Shown: positions 1 to 6,626, counted from the first letter of the stretch. The stretch is DNA of 6,971 nucleotides from CAZOAR01 sp964577985 (GCA_964577985.1 CAZOAR010000078.1:1-6971), one strand, 5' to 3'. Notes: generated from the sequence alone by a model not told the origin. A program made the numbers and translations.

Positions 1-34
1 CCGGAATGACACGTAAGAGTGGGGAAACGCCAGG
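1..34 (-). repeat. Truncated copy of the dispersed palindromic repeat (copy A)
   Basis: The window opens inside a repeat. The first bases (CCGGAATGACACG, then TAAGAGTGGGGAAAC) match the outer arm and tail of the copy at the right end (CCGGAATGACACGCAAGA). They also match the reverse complement of the start of the middle copy, where GTGGGGAAAC recurs at 3299-3308 read on the minus strand. Only half of one hairpin is inside the window. The orientation is the same as copy C and opposite to copy B. This is direct sequence similarity; function is unknown. Confidence 0.6.
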
Positions 35-49
35 AGGGGGGGCTCCTGG
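30..49 (-). terminator. Terminator-like hairpin after the polysaccharide deacetylase
   Basis: CCAGGAG (30-36) and CTCCTGG (43-49) form a perfect 7-bp stem around a loop of six G (six C on the minus strand). It begins 15 bases past the deacetylase stop codon. On the minus strand the stem is followed by CGTTTCCCC, so the U-tract is poor. It fits a weak intrinsic terminator or a 3'-end stabilising hairpin for the deacetylase mRNA. Confidence 0.45.
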
Positions 50-64
50 ACGGACAGACCGGAA

Positions 65-1039
65 TCATCCTTCGAAGGCGCTCTCCAGGCACCTGGTGAA
101 CGTCTCGATAGTCCAGTCCCGTACTGTTACCCTGCGCAACGCCATTACGTCCTGCCCCGGTCTGTTGATGCCCGGGATGATCGTGACGCCCGAGGCAAAA
201 CCCGCGCTGACGGCGTAGCCGCGCGACATGTCTGACAATCGATTCTGATGGAAATCTCTGTCGTCGTGAGGGTACGAAAAATGAGATATCTCCATCCCGA
301 GGCTCCCCTCCACCGCCCGCTTCGATCCTTCAACCTCTCTGAGAGCCTCGGCTTCGTTGAGGCTGCTCAGGGCCGGATGCCGGCATGTATGCGCGCCGAA
401 TGTCACGCCGTCTTCCATCATCATCCTGGCCTCCTCCCACGACATGGGCCTGTCTCGTTCACCTGCAGACGGCCTCCCTTCAGGGCTGATAGTGTCGAGG
501 ATATCCTCCCGCTCTTCGACTGACAATTCCCGGATGCGACAGCAGATTCTTTCCATCAGGGCCTTTCGGTCCTCTTCGTCTGAGGGTCGGGGATCGAGTC
601 CGAGGAGTCGGCACAACCCAGGAACACGAGTAGTGTCCTTCGTTACGACATGCACGAGTTCGTCCCACCAGAAGAACCTCTCCCCGCCTGTGTAGCCGCT
701 CGCGAGATATATCGTCACAGGCATTCGGTATTCCTTCAGGACAGGGGCTGCAAACTGGAAGACATCCCGGTAACCGTCATCAAATGTTATGGCCACCCGC
801 CGTCCTTTGCCGAGTCGGCCTTCAGCGAGCCGCGCCACGAGTTCTGTCAATGAGATGACTTCGCAGCATCGGGCGAGGTGGGCCATATGTTTTTGAAAAT
901 TCCCGGGTGATACTATCAGATCGAAAGGGTCGAGGGCTTCAAGGGGAGTGACCCTGTGATAAGTCAATATGAGCACGCACGCACGAGACCTGCCCATCCA
1001 GTTCCTTACTGCTGTCTTCAATGTCTTTCCACGTATCAT
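65..1039 (-). CDS. Polysaccharide deacetylase (NodB homology domain, carbohydrate esterase 4 type)
   Basis: The 324-residue product has the hallmarks of the NodB/CE4 fold. These enzymes hydrolyse N- or O-acetyl groups from glycans such as peptidoglycan, chitin-like polymers or exopolysaccharide, using a metal held by Asp-His-His. Visible motifs are LTYHRVTP (25-32), TFDDGY (85-90) with the catalytic and metal Asp pair 87-88, GAHTCRHP (215-222) with metal-binding His217 and His221, and SYPHDD (255-260) in place of the more usual YPxG. An insert of about 80 residues between the FDDG and HTxxHP motifs contains FFWWDEL (122-128), as in exopolysaccharide-associated deacetylases. No signal peptide is visible, so a cytoplasmic or membrane-associated role in glycan synthesis is plausible. 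The ATG at 1039 has only a distant AGGA upstream, and a TTG six codons in is an alternative start. The gene stands alone and is divergent from the next gene. The substrate cannot be read from sequence. Confidence 0.9.
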   Translation of the reverse strand: MIRGKTLKTAVRNWMGRSRACVLILTYHRVTPLEALDPFDLIVSPGNFQKHMAHLARCCEVISLTELVARLAEGRLGKGRRVAITFDDGYRDVFQFAAPVLKEYRMPVTIYLASGYTGGERFFWWDELVHVVTKDTTRVPGLCRLLGLDPRPSDEEDRKALMERICCRIRELSVEEREDILDTISPEGRPSAGERDRPMSWEEARMMMEDGVTFGAHTCRHPALSSLNEAEALREVEGSKRAVEGSLGMEISHFSYPHDDRDFHQNRLSDMSRGYAVSAGFASGVTIIPGINRPGQDVMALRRVTVRDWTIETFTRCLESAFEG

Positions 1040-1151
1040 CGTTACTCAGTCATCCTGATTGCTGAGGGATGCAGGCGACCGCCACTCACAATGCGTCTCC
1101 CGGAGGAACGCCATCGAAATCGCAGCGACCCCCTCTCGTTCTCACCGTCCG

Positions 1152-1181
1152 ATGATACTACAGAAAGCAGGTCAAAGTCAA
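1152..1181 (-). promoter_or_regulatory. Sigma70-like promoter of the polysaccharide deacetylase
   Basis: Read on the minus strand, TTGACT (1181-1176) and TATCAT (1157-1152) each match the consensus at five of six bases and are separated by 18 bp. The expected start lies near 1145, giving a leader of about 105 nt before the ATG at 1039. Found by eye; there is no support beyond the match and its placement. Confidence 0.45.
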
Positions 1182-1358
1182 GACAGTGTCACCCTGAAGT
1201 TCCACCTTGTTCTGATCTCGGACACGCATGGGCGGTCCTCAGACCGATGCATGTACCGACCGGCCACGCGTAGCAGCTACCTGTTGAGAAGGGGTCAGAA
1301 GATTCCTGAAACAGGTCAATGCACGTCTGAAAACGCGCTCTGAATCCGCCGCATGGTC

Positions 1359-1374
1359 TGGCACGAATAGTGCT
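1359..1374 (+). promoter_or_regulatory. Sigma54-like -24/-12 promoter
   Basis: TGGCACG (1359-1365), four bases, then GTGCT (1370-1374) differs from the sigma54 consensus TGGCACG-N4-TTGCW at one position. The invariant GG and GC are exactly 10 bases apart, as the factor requires. It lies about 70 bases upstream of the small membrane protein gene and faces it. No enhancer-binding regulator is encoded in the window, so this remains a sequence match only. Confidence 0.4.
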
Positions 1375-1443
1375 GATTATCCTTGCCGTCGGGGAGCAGG
1401 GCCCGCCGGCAAGTCCGTGATAGCATCCGCAGCGGGGAAGATT

Positions 1444-1983
1444 ATGAAGCTTCTGATAATGATTCGGAATATGTTGATTGTCAATGTCTTTCTCGTTCTG
1501 ATAGTCTCCGTCGCGGCCATCAGCCTTTACAACCGAATAGACTCCGCGGCGTGGCTGGAAACCGGGCCACCCGGGGTAATTACGGGCAAGATGGGCGAGA
1601 AGGTGAGCGCGTTCAGAAGAATCATGTCGGATGTCGACTCGGACCTGACATATATCAGACAATCGTCCTCGTTGCAGGACATCTTCCGTGACACACCGAG
1701 TCGTGCCCGGGCAAGGATGGGCCCACTTCCGGAACTGCATCAGGGCGAAGGATGGAGGTTCAGCGGACTGGATGATCTGTCGCTTGACGCGAATAAGACC
1801 GGTGGGCCGGCCTTCACCGACCTTGAGCAGCTCTCGGCTTCGCTGATCCGCGCCGCCCACGGCAGTATCGCCATGACAGACGACCATACTCCTCACAGGT
1901 TCACCATTGAAGAGGTCAGGGCCGGCATTCAGCGAATCTCCGCTGAAACACGGAAGGGCGCATCGGCGATAGCAGGCCGATAA
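1444..1983 (+). CDS. Membrane-anchored protein of unknown function, sensor-like N-terminus
   Basis: I do not recognise a family. The 179-residue product starts with a short basic segment and one strong membrane helix (about 11-29). An extracytoplasmic part of about 150 residues follows. Residues 50-81, including SDLTYIRQSSSLQDIF, resemble the first helix of periplasmic ligand-sensing domains of histidine kinases and chemoreceptors. No second membrane helix, HAMP, kinase or signalling domain follows. It is therefore either a free-standing anchored protein or a gene that lost its cytoplasmic part. The ATG at 1444 was chosen because GGGGA at 1434-1438 gives a 5-nt spacing; a GTG at 1417 and an ATG at 1459 are in the same frame. 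Codon use is GC-rich at third positions like the neighbouring genes, which supports real coding. A sigma54-like site lies upstream. A TAA ends the gene 122 bases before the transglycosylase. Confidence 0.6.
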   Translation: MKLLIMIRNMLIVNVFLVLIVSVAAISLYNRIDSAAWLETGPPGVITGKMGEKVSAFRRIMSDVDSDLTYIRQSSSLQDIFRDTPSRARARMGPLPELHQGEGWRFSGLDDLSLDANKTGGPAFTDLEQLSASLIRAAHGSIAMTDDHTPHRFTIEEVRAGIQRISAETRKGASAIAGR

Positions 1984-2036
1984 CGTTCCAGGATGTCTGC
2001 CAATCCGAAGAATGAGGGCGTGTGAGTGAAACGCCA

Positions 2037-2058
2037 CGGAAGGCAGGAGCCCCTTCTG
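2037..2058 (+). terminator. Possible weak terminator between the membrane protein and the transglycosylase genes
   Basis: CGGAAGG (2037-2043) pairs with CCTTCTG (2052-2058), with one G-U pair and an 8-nt loop. It is followed by GTTGTTAATC, which is only partly U-rich. It sits about 55 bases after the stop of the upstream gene. It is a modest candidate and the two genes may still be co-transcribed. Confidence 0.25.
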
Positions 2059-2105
2059 GTTGTTAATCGACTGGCCTGACGAGGGGATGTTTTCGACGTT
2101 CGAAT

Positions 2106-3113
2106 ATGGAGGATAACCTGGACTACGCAGCGGGACGATTTCGATTTCTCTCAACCCTCCTTCCGACCGTGCTGATCCTGGCGCTGACACCCCGGATCGC
2201 TTCACCGGAACCGGACGGGTTTGCGGAATGGCTGGCTGGTGTGCGGGTTGAGGCGGCTGGACGCGGCATTTCCGAGGCAACCCTCGAGTCGGCACTATCC
2301 GGGATTCGACCTATTCAGCGCGTGATCGATCTCGACCGTCATCAGCCGGAATTCCAGAAACCGCTGCGCTCATACGTCGATCACCGCGTGTCGGAAAAGA
2401 GGATCCGCCGAGGTCGCGAGCTTCTGAGGCGGAACGCCGACCTCCTCGCGAACATTCGAAGGAAATACGGGATTCCTCCCCGTTACATCGTATCACTGTG
2501 GGGGATCGAGAGCAACTACGGGGAAGAGCGTGGAAGATTCCCGGTGGTCGGAGCACTCGTAACACTGGCGTACGACGACAGACGCACCGATTTCTATCGC
2601 TCAGAGCTTCTCAACGCACTCTCCATCATCGAAGACCACCCCGTCGAGGCCGGGACGTTTCGCGGTTCATGGTCCGGCGCCATGGGGCAGCTTCAGTTTA
2701 TGCCTTCCACGTATCTAAGGTTCGCGGTCGACGGCGATGGCGACGGGCGGCGCGATATCTGGGACAGCCTTGCCGACACCTTCGCTTCGGCGGCCAACTA
2801 TCTGTCCAGTTCAGGATGGGAGCCAGGATACACGTGGGGGCGCGAGGTCCGTCTTCCCGATGGATTCAATCAAGAGCACGCGGGACTGGAGAAGGCGATG
2901 TCGCTGCGCGAGTGGCGTTCTCTGGGCGTTCGCGGGACAGGCAGCGGAGAGCTGCCTTCGATCGATCTCATGGCCTCACTGATACTCCCCGAAGGCACAT
3001 CAGGCCCTGCCTACCTGGTATATCCAAACTATCGCGCGCTCCTTCAGTGGAACCATTCACACCTGTTCGTTCTGGCGGTGTGCCGCCTGGCCGACGAGCT
3101 GGTCCGGAAATGA
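2106..3113 (+). CDS. Lytic murein transglycosylase, MltB/SLT_2 family
   Basis: The 335-residue product matches the MltB (Slt35) family. These enzymes cleave the MurNAc-GlcNAc bond of peptidoglycan to leave 1,6-anhydro ends, acting in the periplasm. Residues 15-32 are hydrophobic and fit a signal peptide or anchor; there is no clear lipobox. LWGIESNYG (131-139) carries the expected catalytic Glu135. GAMGQLQFMPSTY (191-203) is the family signature. DGDGDGRRDIWDS (209-221) is the EF-hand-like calcium loop known in Slt35. NYRALLQWNHSHLF (308-321) is the conserved C-terminal core motif. The protein ends right after the core, so the peptidoglycan-binding domain carried by some relatives is absent. 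The ATG at 2106 has no good ribosome binding site: GAGGGG at 2081-2086 is too far, and GGAGG at 2108-2112 lies inside the gene, 5 nt before an in-frame CTG at 2118. The N-terminus is therefore uncertain by a few codons. Confidence 0.93.
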   Translation: MEDNLDYAAGRFRFLSTLLPTVLILALTPRIASPEPDGFAEWLAGVRVEAAGRGISEATLESALSGIRPIQRVIDLDRHQPEFQKPLRSYVDHRVSEKRIRRGRELLRRNADLLANIRRKYGIPPRYIVSLWGIESNYGEERGRFPVVGALVTLAYDDRRTDFYRSELLNALSIIEDHPVEAGTFRGSWSGAMGQLQFMPSTYLRFAVDGDGDGRRDIWDSLADTFASAANYLSSSGWEPGYTWGREVRLPDGFNQEHAGLEKAMSLREWRSLGVRGTGSGELPSIDLMASLILPEGTSGPAYLVYPNYRALLQWNHSHLFVLAVCRLADELVRK

Positions 3114-3151
3114 TCGCGGGTGCGCGTGCATGAGGCCGGAAGACCCTGAAC

Positions 3152-3179
3152 TTGACAGGAAGGCCGGAATCCATATCCT
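3152..3179 (+). promoter_or_regulatory. Possible sigma70-like promoter ahead of the methyltransferase-DUF72 operon
   Basis: A perfect TTGACA (3152-3157) is followed after 16 bp by TATCCT (3174-3179), which matches four of six consensus bases. It is the best plus-strand candidate I saw in the 399-base gap before the methyltransferase. It would give a leader of about 330 nt running through the palindromic repeat. Weak evidence. Confidence 0.25.
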
Positions 3180-3294
3180 ATCAACAGTAGTATCCGGTGA
3201 CACCATCGCCCGATTTTTGCGCCCTGTGGTCAGCCCGACCGTTGTCGAGTCGCGTTCCATCACGCGTATCCCGCGCCGCGAGACAAGAGAAACG

Positions 3295-3409
3295 TGGAGT
3301 TTCCCCACTTTTTTCGCGTTATTCCGGCTCGCCCGGAATCAGGCTGGTTGTGCGATATCATTCCCGACAGGTGGGAATGACATCCAGAACGGAAATGACA
3401 TGTAAAGCG
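3295..3409 (+). repeat. REPIN-like dispersed repeat, middle copy (copy B)
   Basis: Two 19-nt hairpins, 3321-3339 (ATTCCGG-CTCGC-CCGGAAT) and 3360-3378 (ATTCCCG-ACAGG-TGGGAAT), are separated by a 20-nt spacer. They are followed by about two 18-nt units containing AATGACAT (to 3408). They are preceded by a tail (GGAGTTTCCCCAC) shared with copy A. Read in the other direction, copy C at the right end of the window has the same hairpins, the same spacer length and largely the same spacer sequence. The arrangement of two inverted REP-like palindromes resembles REPIN/BIME elements spread by RAYT transposases, but no such transposase is encoded here. The rest of the 3114-3512 gap shows no gene I can support. 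Confidence 0.8.
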
Positions 3410-3512
3410 CCGTTACTTACGAAGATGCGACCAGATTTTCCGGGGAAGTTCCAGGAGAGAAACCGCTACACAGGCCCCATCCTCGGGACGGTCGACTCTC
3501 GAGGAGAAGCAT

Positions 3513-4292
3513 TTGACGATCCGCAGGATCGATTTCAACGACTTTTTTCAGGCCTTGAACGACAGACATCTCGACCCGCTGACCTTTTCAGAGGTCAGAC
3601 GCGCGGTGCAGTCTATCTCGACCACATATGTGGAAAGAAGAAACCGGCTCAAACGGGGGGCGGATCTCGATGGGGCCGGAAAGCGGGCAGCTTTTGCCCT
3701 CTACTTCGGAGCACTCCATCTGCTGCTCTACCTGAAGCTCTTCGAAGAGCTGGGAGCGGATTTTTCAGATGTCGATCGAATCGTGGATCTGGGCTGCGGC
3801 ACTGCTCCGGGAGCCACGGCATGGGCCCTCTCCACCCCCGGGACCCCGCATCTTCTGGGCATAGACCGGAACGACTGGGTCCTGCATGAAGCCCGATGGA
3901 TCTTCAGACACTTCGGGCTCAGGGGCGGGACGAGAAGAGACAGTTTCGAACGCATCGTCCTCCCGACTGCCGACGCCGGGATCTTTCTCGGTTTTGCGGC
4001 AAACGAGCTGGAAGCCAAAGGGCGAAAGCGTTTTCTGGACAAGCTCCTTGCGAGCGCCGACCGTGGCGCCAGAATAGCAGTAGTGGAGCCGATTGCCAGG
4101 CGTATCAACCGCTGGTGGGATTCGTGGGCGGAGGCCTTTGAAAGGGCCGGTGGAAAGTCCTTTGACTTCAGGCGCGAGGTATCTCTTCCACGGGAGCTCT
4201 CTCTCATGGACAAGGCGGCCGGATTGGACCACAGCGAGCTCAAGGCACGCGTAATGATTCTCGGTTCACCGGCGGGGATTGAATCTCAATGA
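3513..4292 (+). CDS. SAM-dependent methyltransferase, Rsm22-like
   Basis: The 259-residue product is a class I (Rossmann-fold) methyltransferase. VDLGCGTAPGA (91-101) is the S-adenosylmethionine motif I, GIDRN (116-120) supplies the acidic residue ending strand 2, FAANELEAK (161-169) is the motif IV region, and VEP (191-193) marks the next strand. The leader helix, with VRRAVQSISTTYVERRNRL (28-46) ahead of motif I, resembles Rsm22-type proteins, which are linked to small ribosomal subunit assembly in mitochondria. The cysteine cluster usual in that family is not present: C95 in motif I is the only Cys. The target could be rRNA or something else. The start is TTG at 3513, chosen because GAGGAG at 3501-3506 gives a 6-nt spacing and no ATG fits. 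The stop overlaps the next start by 4 nt (ATGA), so the pair is translationally coupled. Confidence 0.75.
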   Translation: MTIRRIDFNDFFQALNDRHLDPLTFSEVRRAVQSISTTYVERRNRLKRGADLDGAGKRAAFALYFGALHLLLYLKLFEELGADFSDVDRIVDLGCGTAPGATAWALSTPGTPHLLGIDRNDWVLHEARWIFRHFGLRGGTRRDSFERIVLPTADAGIFLGFAANELEAKGRKRFLDKLLASADRGARIAVVEPIARRINRWWDSWAEAFERAGGKSFDFRREVSLPRELSLMDKAAGLDHSELKARVMILGSPAGIESQ

Positions 4293-5293
4293 CCGAATCC
4301 GTGAATTCGCAAATCGACAACTTCCTGTTTCGGGATCTCCATCCCGATGTCCGCTTCGGCACTGCCAGTGACAGATACGCGGGGTGGATAGGACAAATCT
4401 ACTCCGAGGAGCGTTACAGCGGGAGGGTGAAACGCAGATCGAAGAGGGTCGGGAAACTCTCATTCACGGAGGAGGTACTTCCCGTCGAGTGCGCGAAGGA
4501 ATACTTCGAACACTTCTCGGTTCTCGAGATCGACTTCACTTTCTACCGCCCGCTCACGGAAAAGGACGGGACAGCATCCAGAAACTACCACGTCCTCAGA
4601 CAATATCTGAACCACCTCGGCAACGATGACCGTCTTATCCTGAAGGTTCCGCAGGTTGTTTCGGCACGGAAACTCCTGCGCGGAGGCGCATACATACGCA
4701 ACGAGTCGTACCTCGACCCTGCAATCTTCATCAAGCACTTCTATGAACCGGCCGTCAAGTTGCTGGGATCCTCTCTTGGAGGGTTCATCTTCGAGCAGGA
4801 ATACCAGCGAAAGCAGGACAGGATCCCTGCGGAGGAGTTGGCCTCGGTCCTGGATGACTTCTTTGGCGCAATTCCCGAAGATACGCGCTACCATGTGGAG
4901 CTGAGGACGGAGGCCTATCTCAGCGACAGCGTGTTTGAAGTGTTTGAGAAGCACGGGGTGGGCCAGGTTCTCTCCCACTGGACATGGCTTCCTCCACTTG
5001 TCGAGCAGTTCGAGAGGTCGGGCAGCAGGTTCCACAATTCGGGGAATGAGGCGATCATCCGCCTCATGACACCCCGGGGAGTAAAGTACGCGGAGGCGTT
5101 CGCGCGGGCATTTCCTTTTGACAAGCTCGTCGACGAGCTCCTGCAGATCAGGATGGTGGAGGAAGCGGCGGAACTCCTCAGGAGAGGCGTCGAGCAGGGC
5201 GAGAAGATGAATCTTATCATAAACAACAGGGCCGGGGGAAACGCTCCGTTGATCGGGCACGACATCGCCAGGAGGTTTTCCGAGGCTCCGTGA
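4289..5293 (+). CDS. DUF72 family protein (YecE-like TIM-barrel fold)
   Basis: The 334-residue product belongs to the DUF72/YecE family, whose biochemical function is not established. Family features seen are GTASDRYAGWIGQIYSEERY (24-43), corresponding to the usual G-T-S-x-x-Y-x-x-W-x-G-x-x-Y start, then YFEHFSVLEIDFTFYRP (72-88), the LILKVPQ strand (116-122), FIFEQEYQ (166-173) and VELRTEAY (203-210). The C-terminal INNRAGGNAPLI (311-322) is diagnostic. It is somewhat longer than the common 240-280 residue members. No signal peptide or membrane helix is seen, so it is cytoplasmic. The gene starts inside the stop codon of the methyltransferase, implying coupled expression and perhaps a shared role in nucleic acid or translation biology; that last step is inference. 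It converges with the Omp28-like gene. Confidence 0.88.
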   Translation: MTESVNSQIDNFLFRDLHPDVRFGTASDRYAGWIGQIYSEERYSGRVKRRSKRVGKLSFTEEVLPVECAKEYFEHFSVLEIDFTFYRPLTEKDGTASRNYHVLRQYLNHLGNDDRLILKVPQVVSARKLLRGGAYIRNESYLDPAIFIKHFYEPAVKLLGSSLGGFIFEQEYQRKQDRIPAEELASVLDDFFGAIPEDTRYHVELRTEAYLSDSVFEVFEKHGVGQVLSHWTWLPPLVEQFERSGSRFHNSGNEAIIRLMTPRGVKYAEAFARAFPFDKLVDELLQIRMVEEAAELLRRGVEQGEKMNLIINNRAGGNAPLIGHDIARRFSEAP

Positions 5294-5431
5294 GCGGATG
5301 GCTCCTCCGGTGTCCTGCAGTCGTACCTGGGCCGAAGCGGCTCACGGTGGATGAGGCCTCTCCCGCCGTTTCACGAGACCAGCGCGGCACACTTCTCCAG
5401 TTCATGAATCAAGACTCTTATTTATGCAAAA

Positions 5432-5458
5432 AGGGGTGAGCACATAGTGCCCACCCCT
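5432..5458 (-). terminator. Intrinsic terminator of the Omp28-like selenoprotein gene, possibly bidirectional
   Basis: AGGGGTG (5432-5438) pairs with CACCCCT (5452-5458). One A/C mismatch follows, then GCAC/GTGC closes a 3-nt loop. Read on the minus strand the stem is followed by TTTTTGCAT, a good U-tract, and it begins 17 bases after the TAA of the gene. On the plus strand the stem is followed by CTCTCTGG, so it is less effective for the DUF72 operon, though it may block readthrough from both sides. The rest of 5294-5475 shows nothing I can call. Confidence 0.8.
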
Positions 5459-5475
5459 CTCTGGAACAGAAGCTC

Positions 5476-6600
5476 TTAGTAGATCTCGAAGTCGAATGAT
5501 GACTCCCGGAGGATCGTGTTCGGGTATATCCCGATCCTTCCGATCAGCGTGTAGACACCCGTGGGTATCCCAGACCCTGGAATGGTGAGATCATACGGGA
5601 GAGACGGACTTCCCCATGCGGAAAGCGTTCCCGAATACGGGTTCGCTCCACTGAGATACACCTCGGGTATTACCATCTCGCTGCCATTGGGCAGCTTGAC
5701 GGAGAACCAGAGGTCACCGTTCGCCGCGTTGTTCGAGTTATTGGCCAGAAACGCGTCGAAACTAAGTGTCCCGCCGAGAGGCACCTGGACCGACGAACCG
5801 GCCGGAGACACGGTTACGTTGAAACCAGGTATCGCCTGAGTGGCGGCCTGGAGGACGCGCTTGCCGTTGTCGCTCTGGACGAACGCTGTGATTTCCAGGT
5901 TGTCCCAGACCGTGGTCACAAGGTCGAGCGTAAACGGCTCACTGATCCTCACAACATCACCCTGCGCGATCGTGACGTTGTTACCTGTCGCAGTAGGAAG
6001 CATGTCCCGCATGGCGTGATTATGCTCGTCGAAGTAAGATCCTCCCGGGACATCCGGTATGTGGGATTCCGTGATGGCCATCCGGAGCTTCATGCTGCTG
6101 TACGTGATGGCCTCCGTAGCCGAGATCACCGCCTCGACAGACCCGGAATTTGACGCGTCGTCATAGGTCACGTTGAGGTTGATCTGGAGAGGGCTAGACA
6201 CAGCCTCCTCGCTGGTGATCTGGGAATTCCAGCTGCTGGTAAAGTATTGCCCGTCGACGTTTCCGTCAAAGTAGGCGTGAGGCGTGTAATCCGCCCCATA
6301 ATAGTTGACCCTCTGGGCGTTCTCCGATATATTGTAGAGGTACATCGGGTCACTGCCGCTCGGCCACCAGCAATGATATGTGACGCCGGCGATAGTCCCC
6401 TCATGAGCCGGATCCGCAAAGATGTTTGTCAGCACACGGCTGGCATTAGGACAAGAGGGTCAGGAAGTGTTTTCCCACTCCTCCACAAGTACCACCCTCT
6501 GGGTCGCCTGCACCGGTGTGAAGGCCAGAAACGACAGCAACAGAGGCAGTGCCAGCAAAGCACCAAACTCCTTGCCGCGGGAGCGATGAAGGTTTTTCAT
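5476..6600 (-). CDS. Omp28-related secreted thioredoxin-like protein, predicted selenoprotein (in-frame TGA = Sec47)
   Basis: Read from the ATG at 6600 this is a 374-residue protein with one in-frame TGA at codon 47. Residues 1-32 are a signal peptide: a basic start, a Leu/Phe-rich core at about 14-27, and a V-Q-A cleavage site. Next comes RVVLVEEWENTS-U-PSCPNAS, the place where Omp28-related proteins carry VLVEEFT-type sequence plus a thioredoxin CxxC; here the first Cys is TGA, giving U47-x-x-C50. YHCWWPSGSDPMY (75-87) and NYYGADYTPHAYFDG (99-113) are typical of the family, and T106-P107 fits the thioredoxin cis-proline loop. HNHAMRDMLP (193-202) is another family motif. Residues about 265-374 look like an Ig-type beta domain. 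GGAGGA ends 4 nt before the ATG, a consensus promoter lies upstream and a terminator downstream. The likely role is thiol/selenol redox or disulfide chemistry outside the cytoplasm; the substrate is unknown. The alternatives are a pseudogene with a nonsense mutation at the Cys codon, or a separate GTG-started gene at 6435, which would lack secretion and active-site parts. Confidence 0.72.
6426..6459 (-). promoter_or_regulatory. SECIS-like hairpin immediately after the in-frame UGA
   Basis: Counting from the base after UGA (6459 = 1), CAGC (18-21) pairs with GCUG (27-30) around the loop CGUGU (22-26, plus positions 6438-6434). A lower extension is possible either as U15-A33 and G16-C32 across one mismatch, or as UUGU (6-9) with ACAA (31-34) across a bulge. 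The apical loop begins 21 nt after UGA and has G as its second base. Both fit what is known of bacterial SECIS elements read by SelB: a loop some 16-37 nt from UGA with a G among the first two loop bases. Folding was done by eye. Confidence 0.5.
6460..6462 (-). other. In-frame TGA, predicted selenocysteine codon
   Basis: The codon order on the minus strand is ACT TCC TGA CCC TCT TGT CCT, so TGA is three codons before the resolving Cys codon TGT. The frame is open for 46 codons before it and 327 after it. TGA is used as a normal stop by the deacetylase, transglycosylase, methyltransferase and DUF72 genes in this window, so a genome-wide reassignment is unlikely. Confidence 0.68.
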
Positions 6601-6604
6601 ATCG

Positions 6605-6610
6605 TCCTCC
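6605..6610 (-). promoter_or_regulatory. Ribosome binding site fixing the selenoprotein start
   Basis: GGAGGA on the minus strand ends 4 nt before the ATG at 6600 (GGAGG with 5-nt spacing). It is the strongest ribosome binding site in the window. It decides the start: translation begins upstream of the TGA and encodes the signal peptide, which argues against the internal GTG at 6435. Confidence 0.85.
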
Positions 6611-6626
6611 AGGGTTGAGACACCTC

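Noticed and set aside
1189..2295. Long minus-strand open frame of 368 codons across the membrane protein gene and into the transglycosylase gene
   Set aside because: Its translation is low-complexity Pro/Arg/Ser-rich with no family motifs, it starts inside a clear MltB gene on the other strand, and it opposes a plus-strand frame with proper coding character.
3130..3405. 91-codon plus-strand frame in the gap after the transglycosylase
   Set aside because: Its second half is simply the translation of the palindromic repeat, it has no ribosome binding site and no recognisable domain.
4460..5260. 266-codon frame antisense to the DUF72 gene
   Set aside because: The plus-strand frame carries unmistakable DUF72 motifs; the antisense frame is a shadow arising from its GC-rich codon pattern.
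5291..5410. Readthrough of the DUF72 TGA into the following open stretch of about 38 codons
   Set aside because: The protein already ends at the normal family C-terminus just after INNRAGGNAPLI, the extension has no recognisable content, and no Cys is expected at that position.
5476..6435. Taking the Omp28-like gene as a 319-residue protein starting at the GTG at 6435
   Set aside because: It would have no signal peptide and no redox motif and would begin in the middle of the thioredoxin domain, while a strong ribosome binding site and in-frame signal peptide lie upstream.
6460..6462. TGA reassigned to Gly or Trp as in some alternative-code bacteria
   Set aside because: Four other genes in the window end at TGA at positions that match their family C-termini, so TGA functions as a stop.
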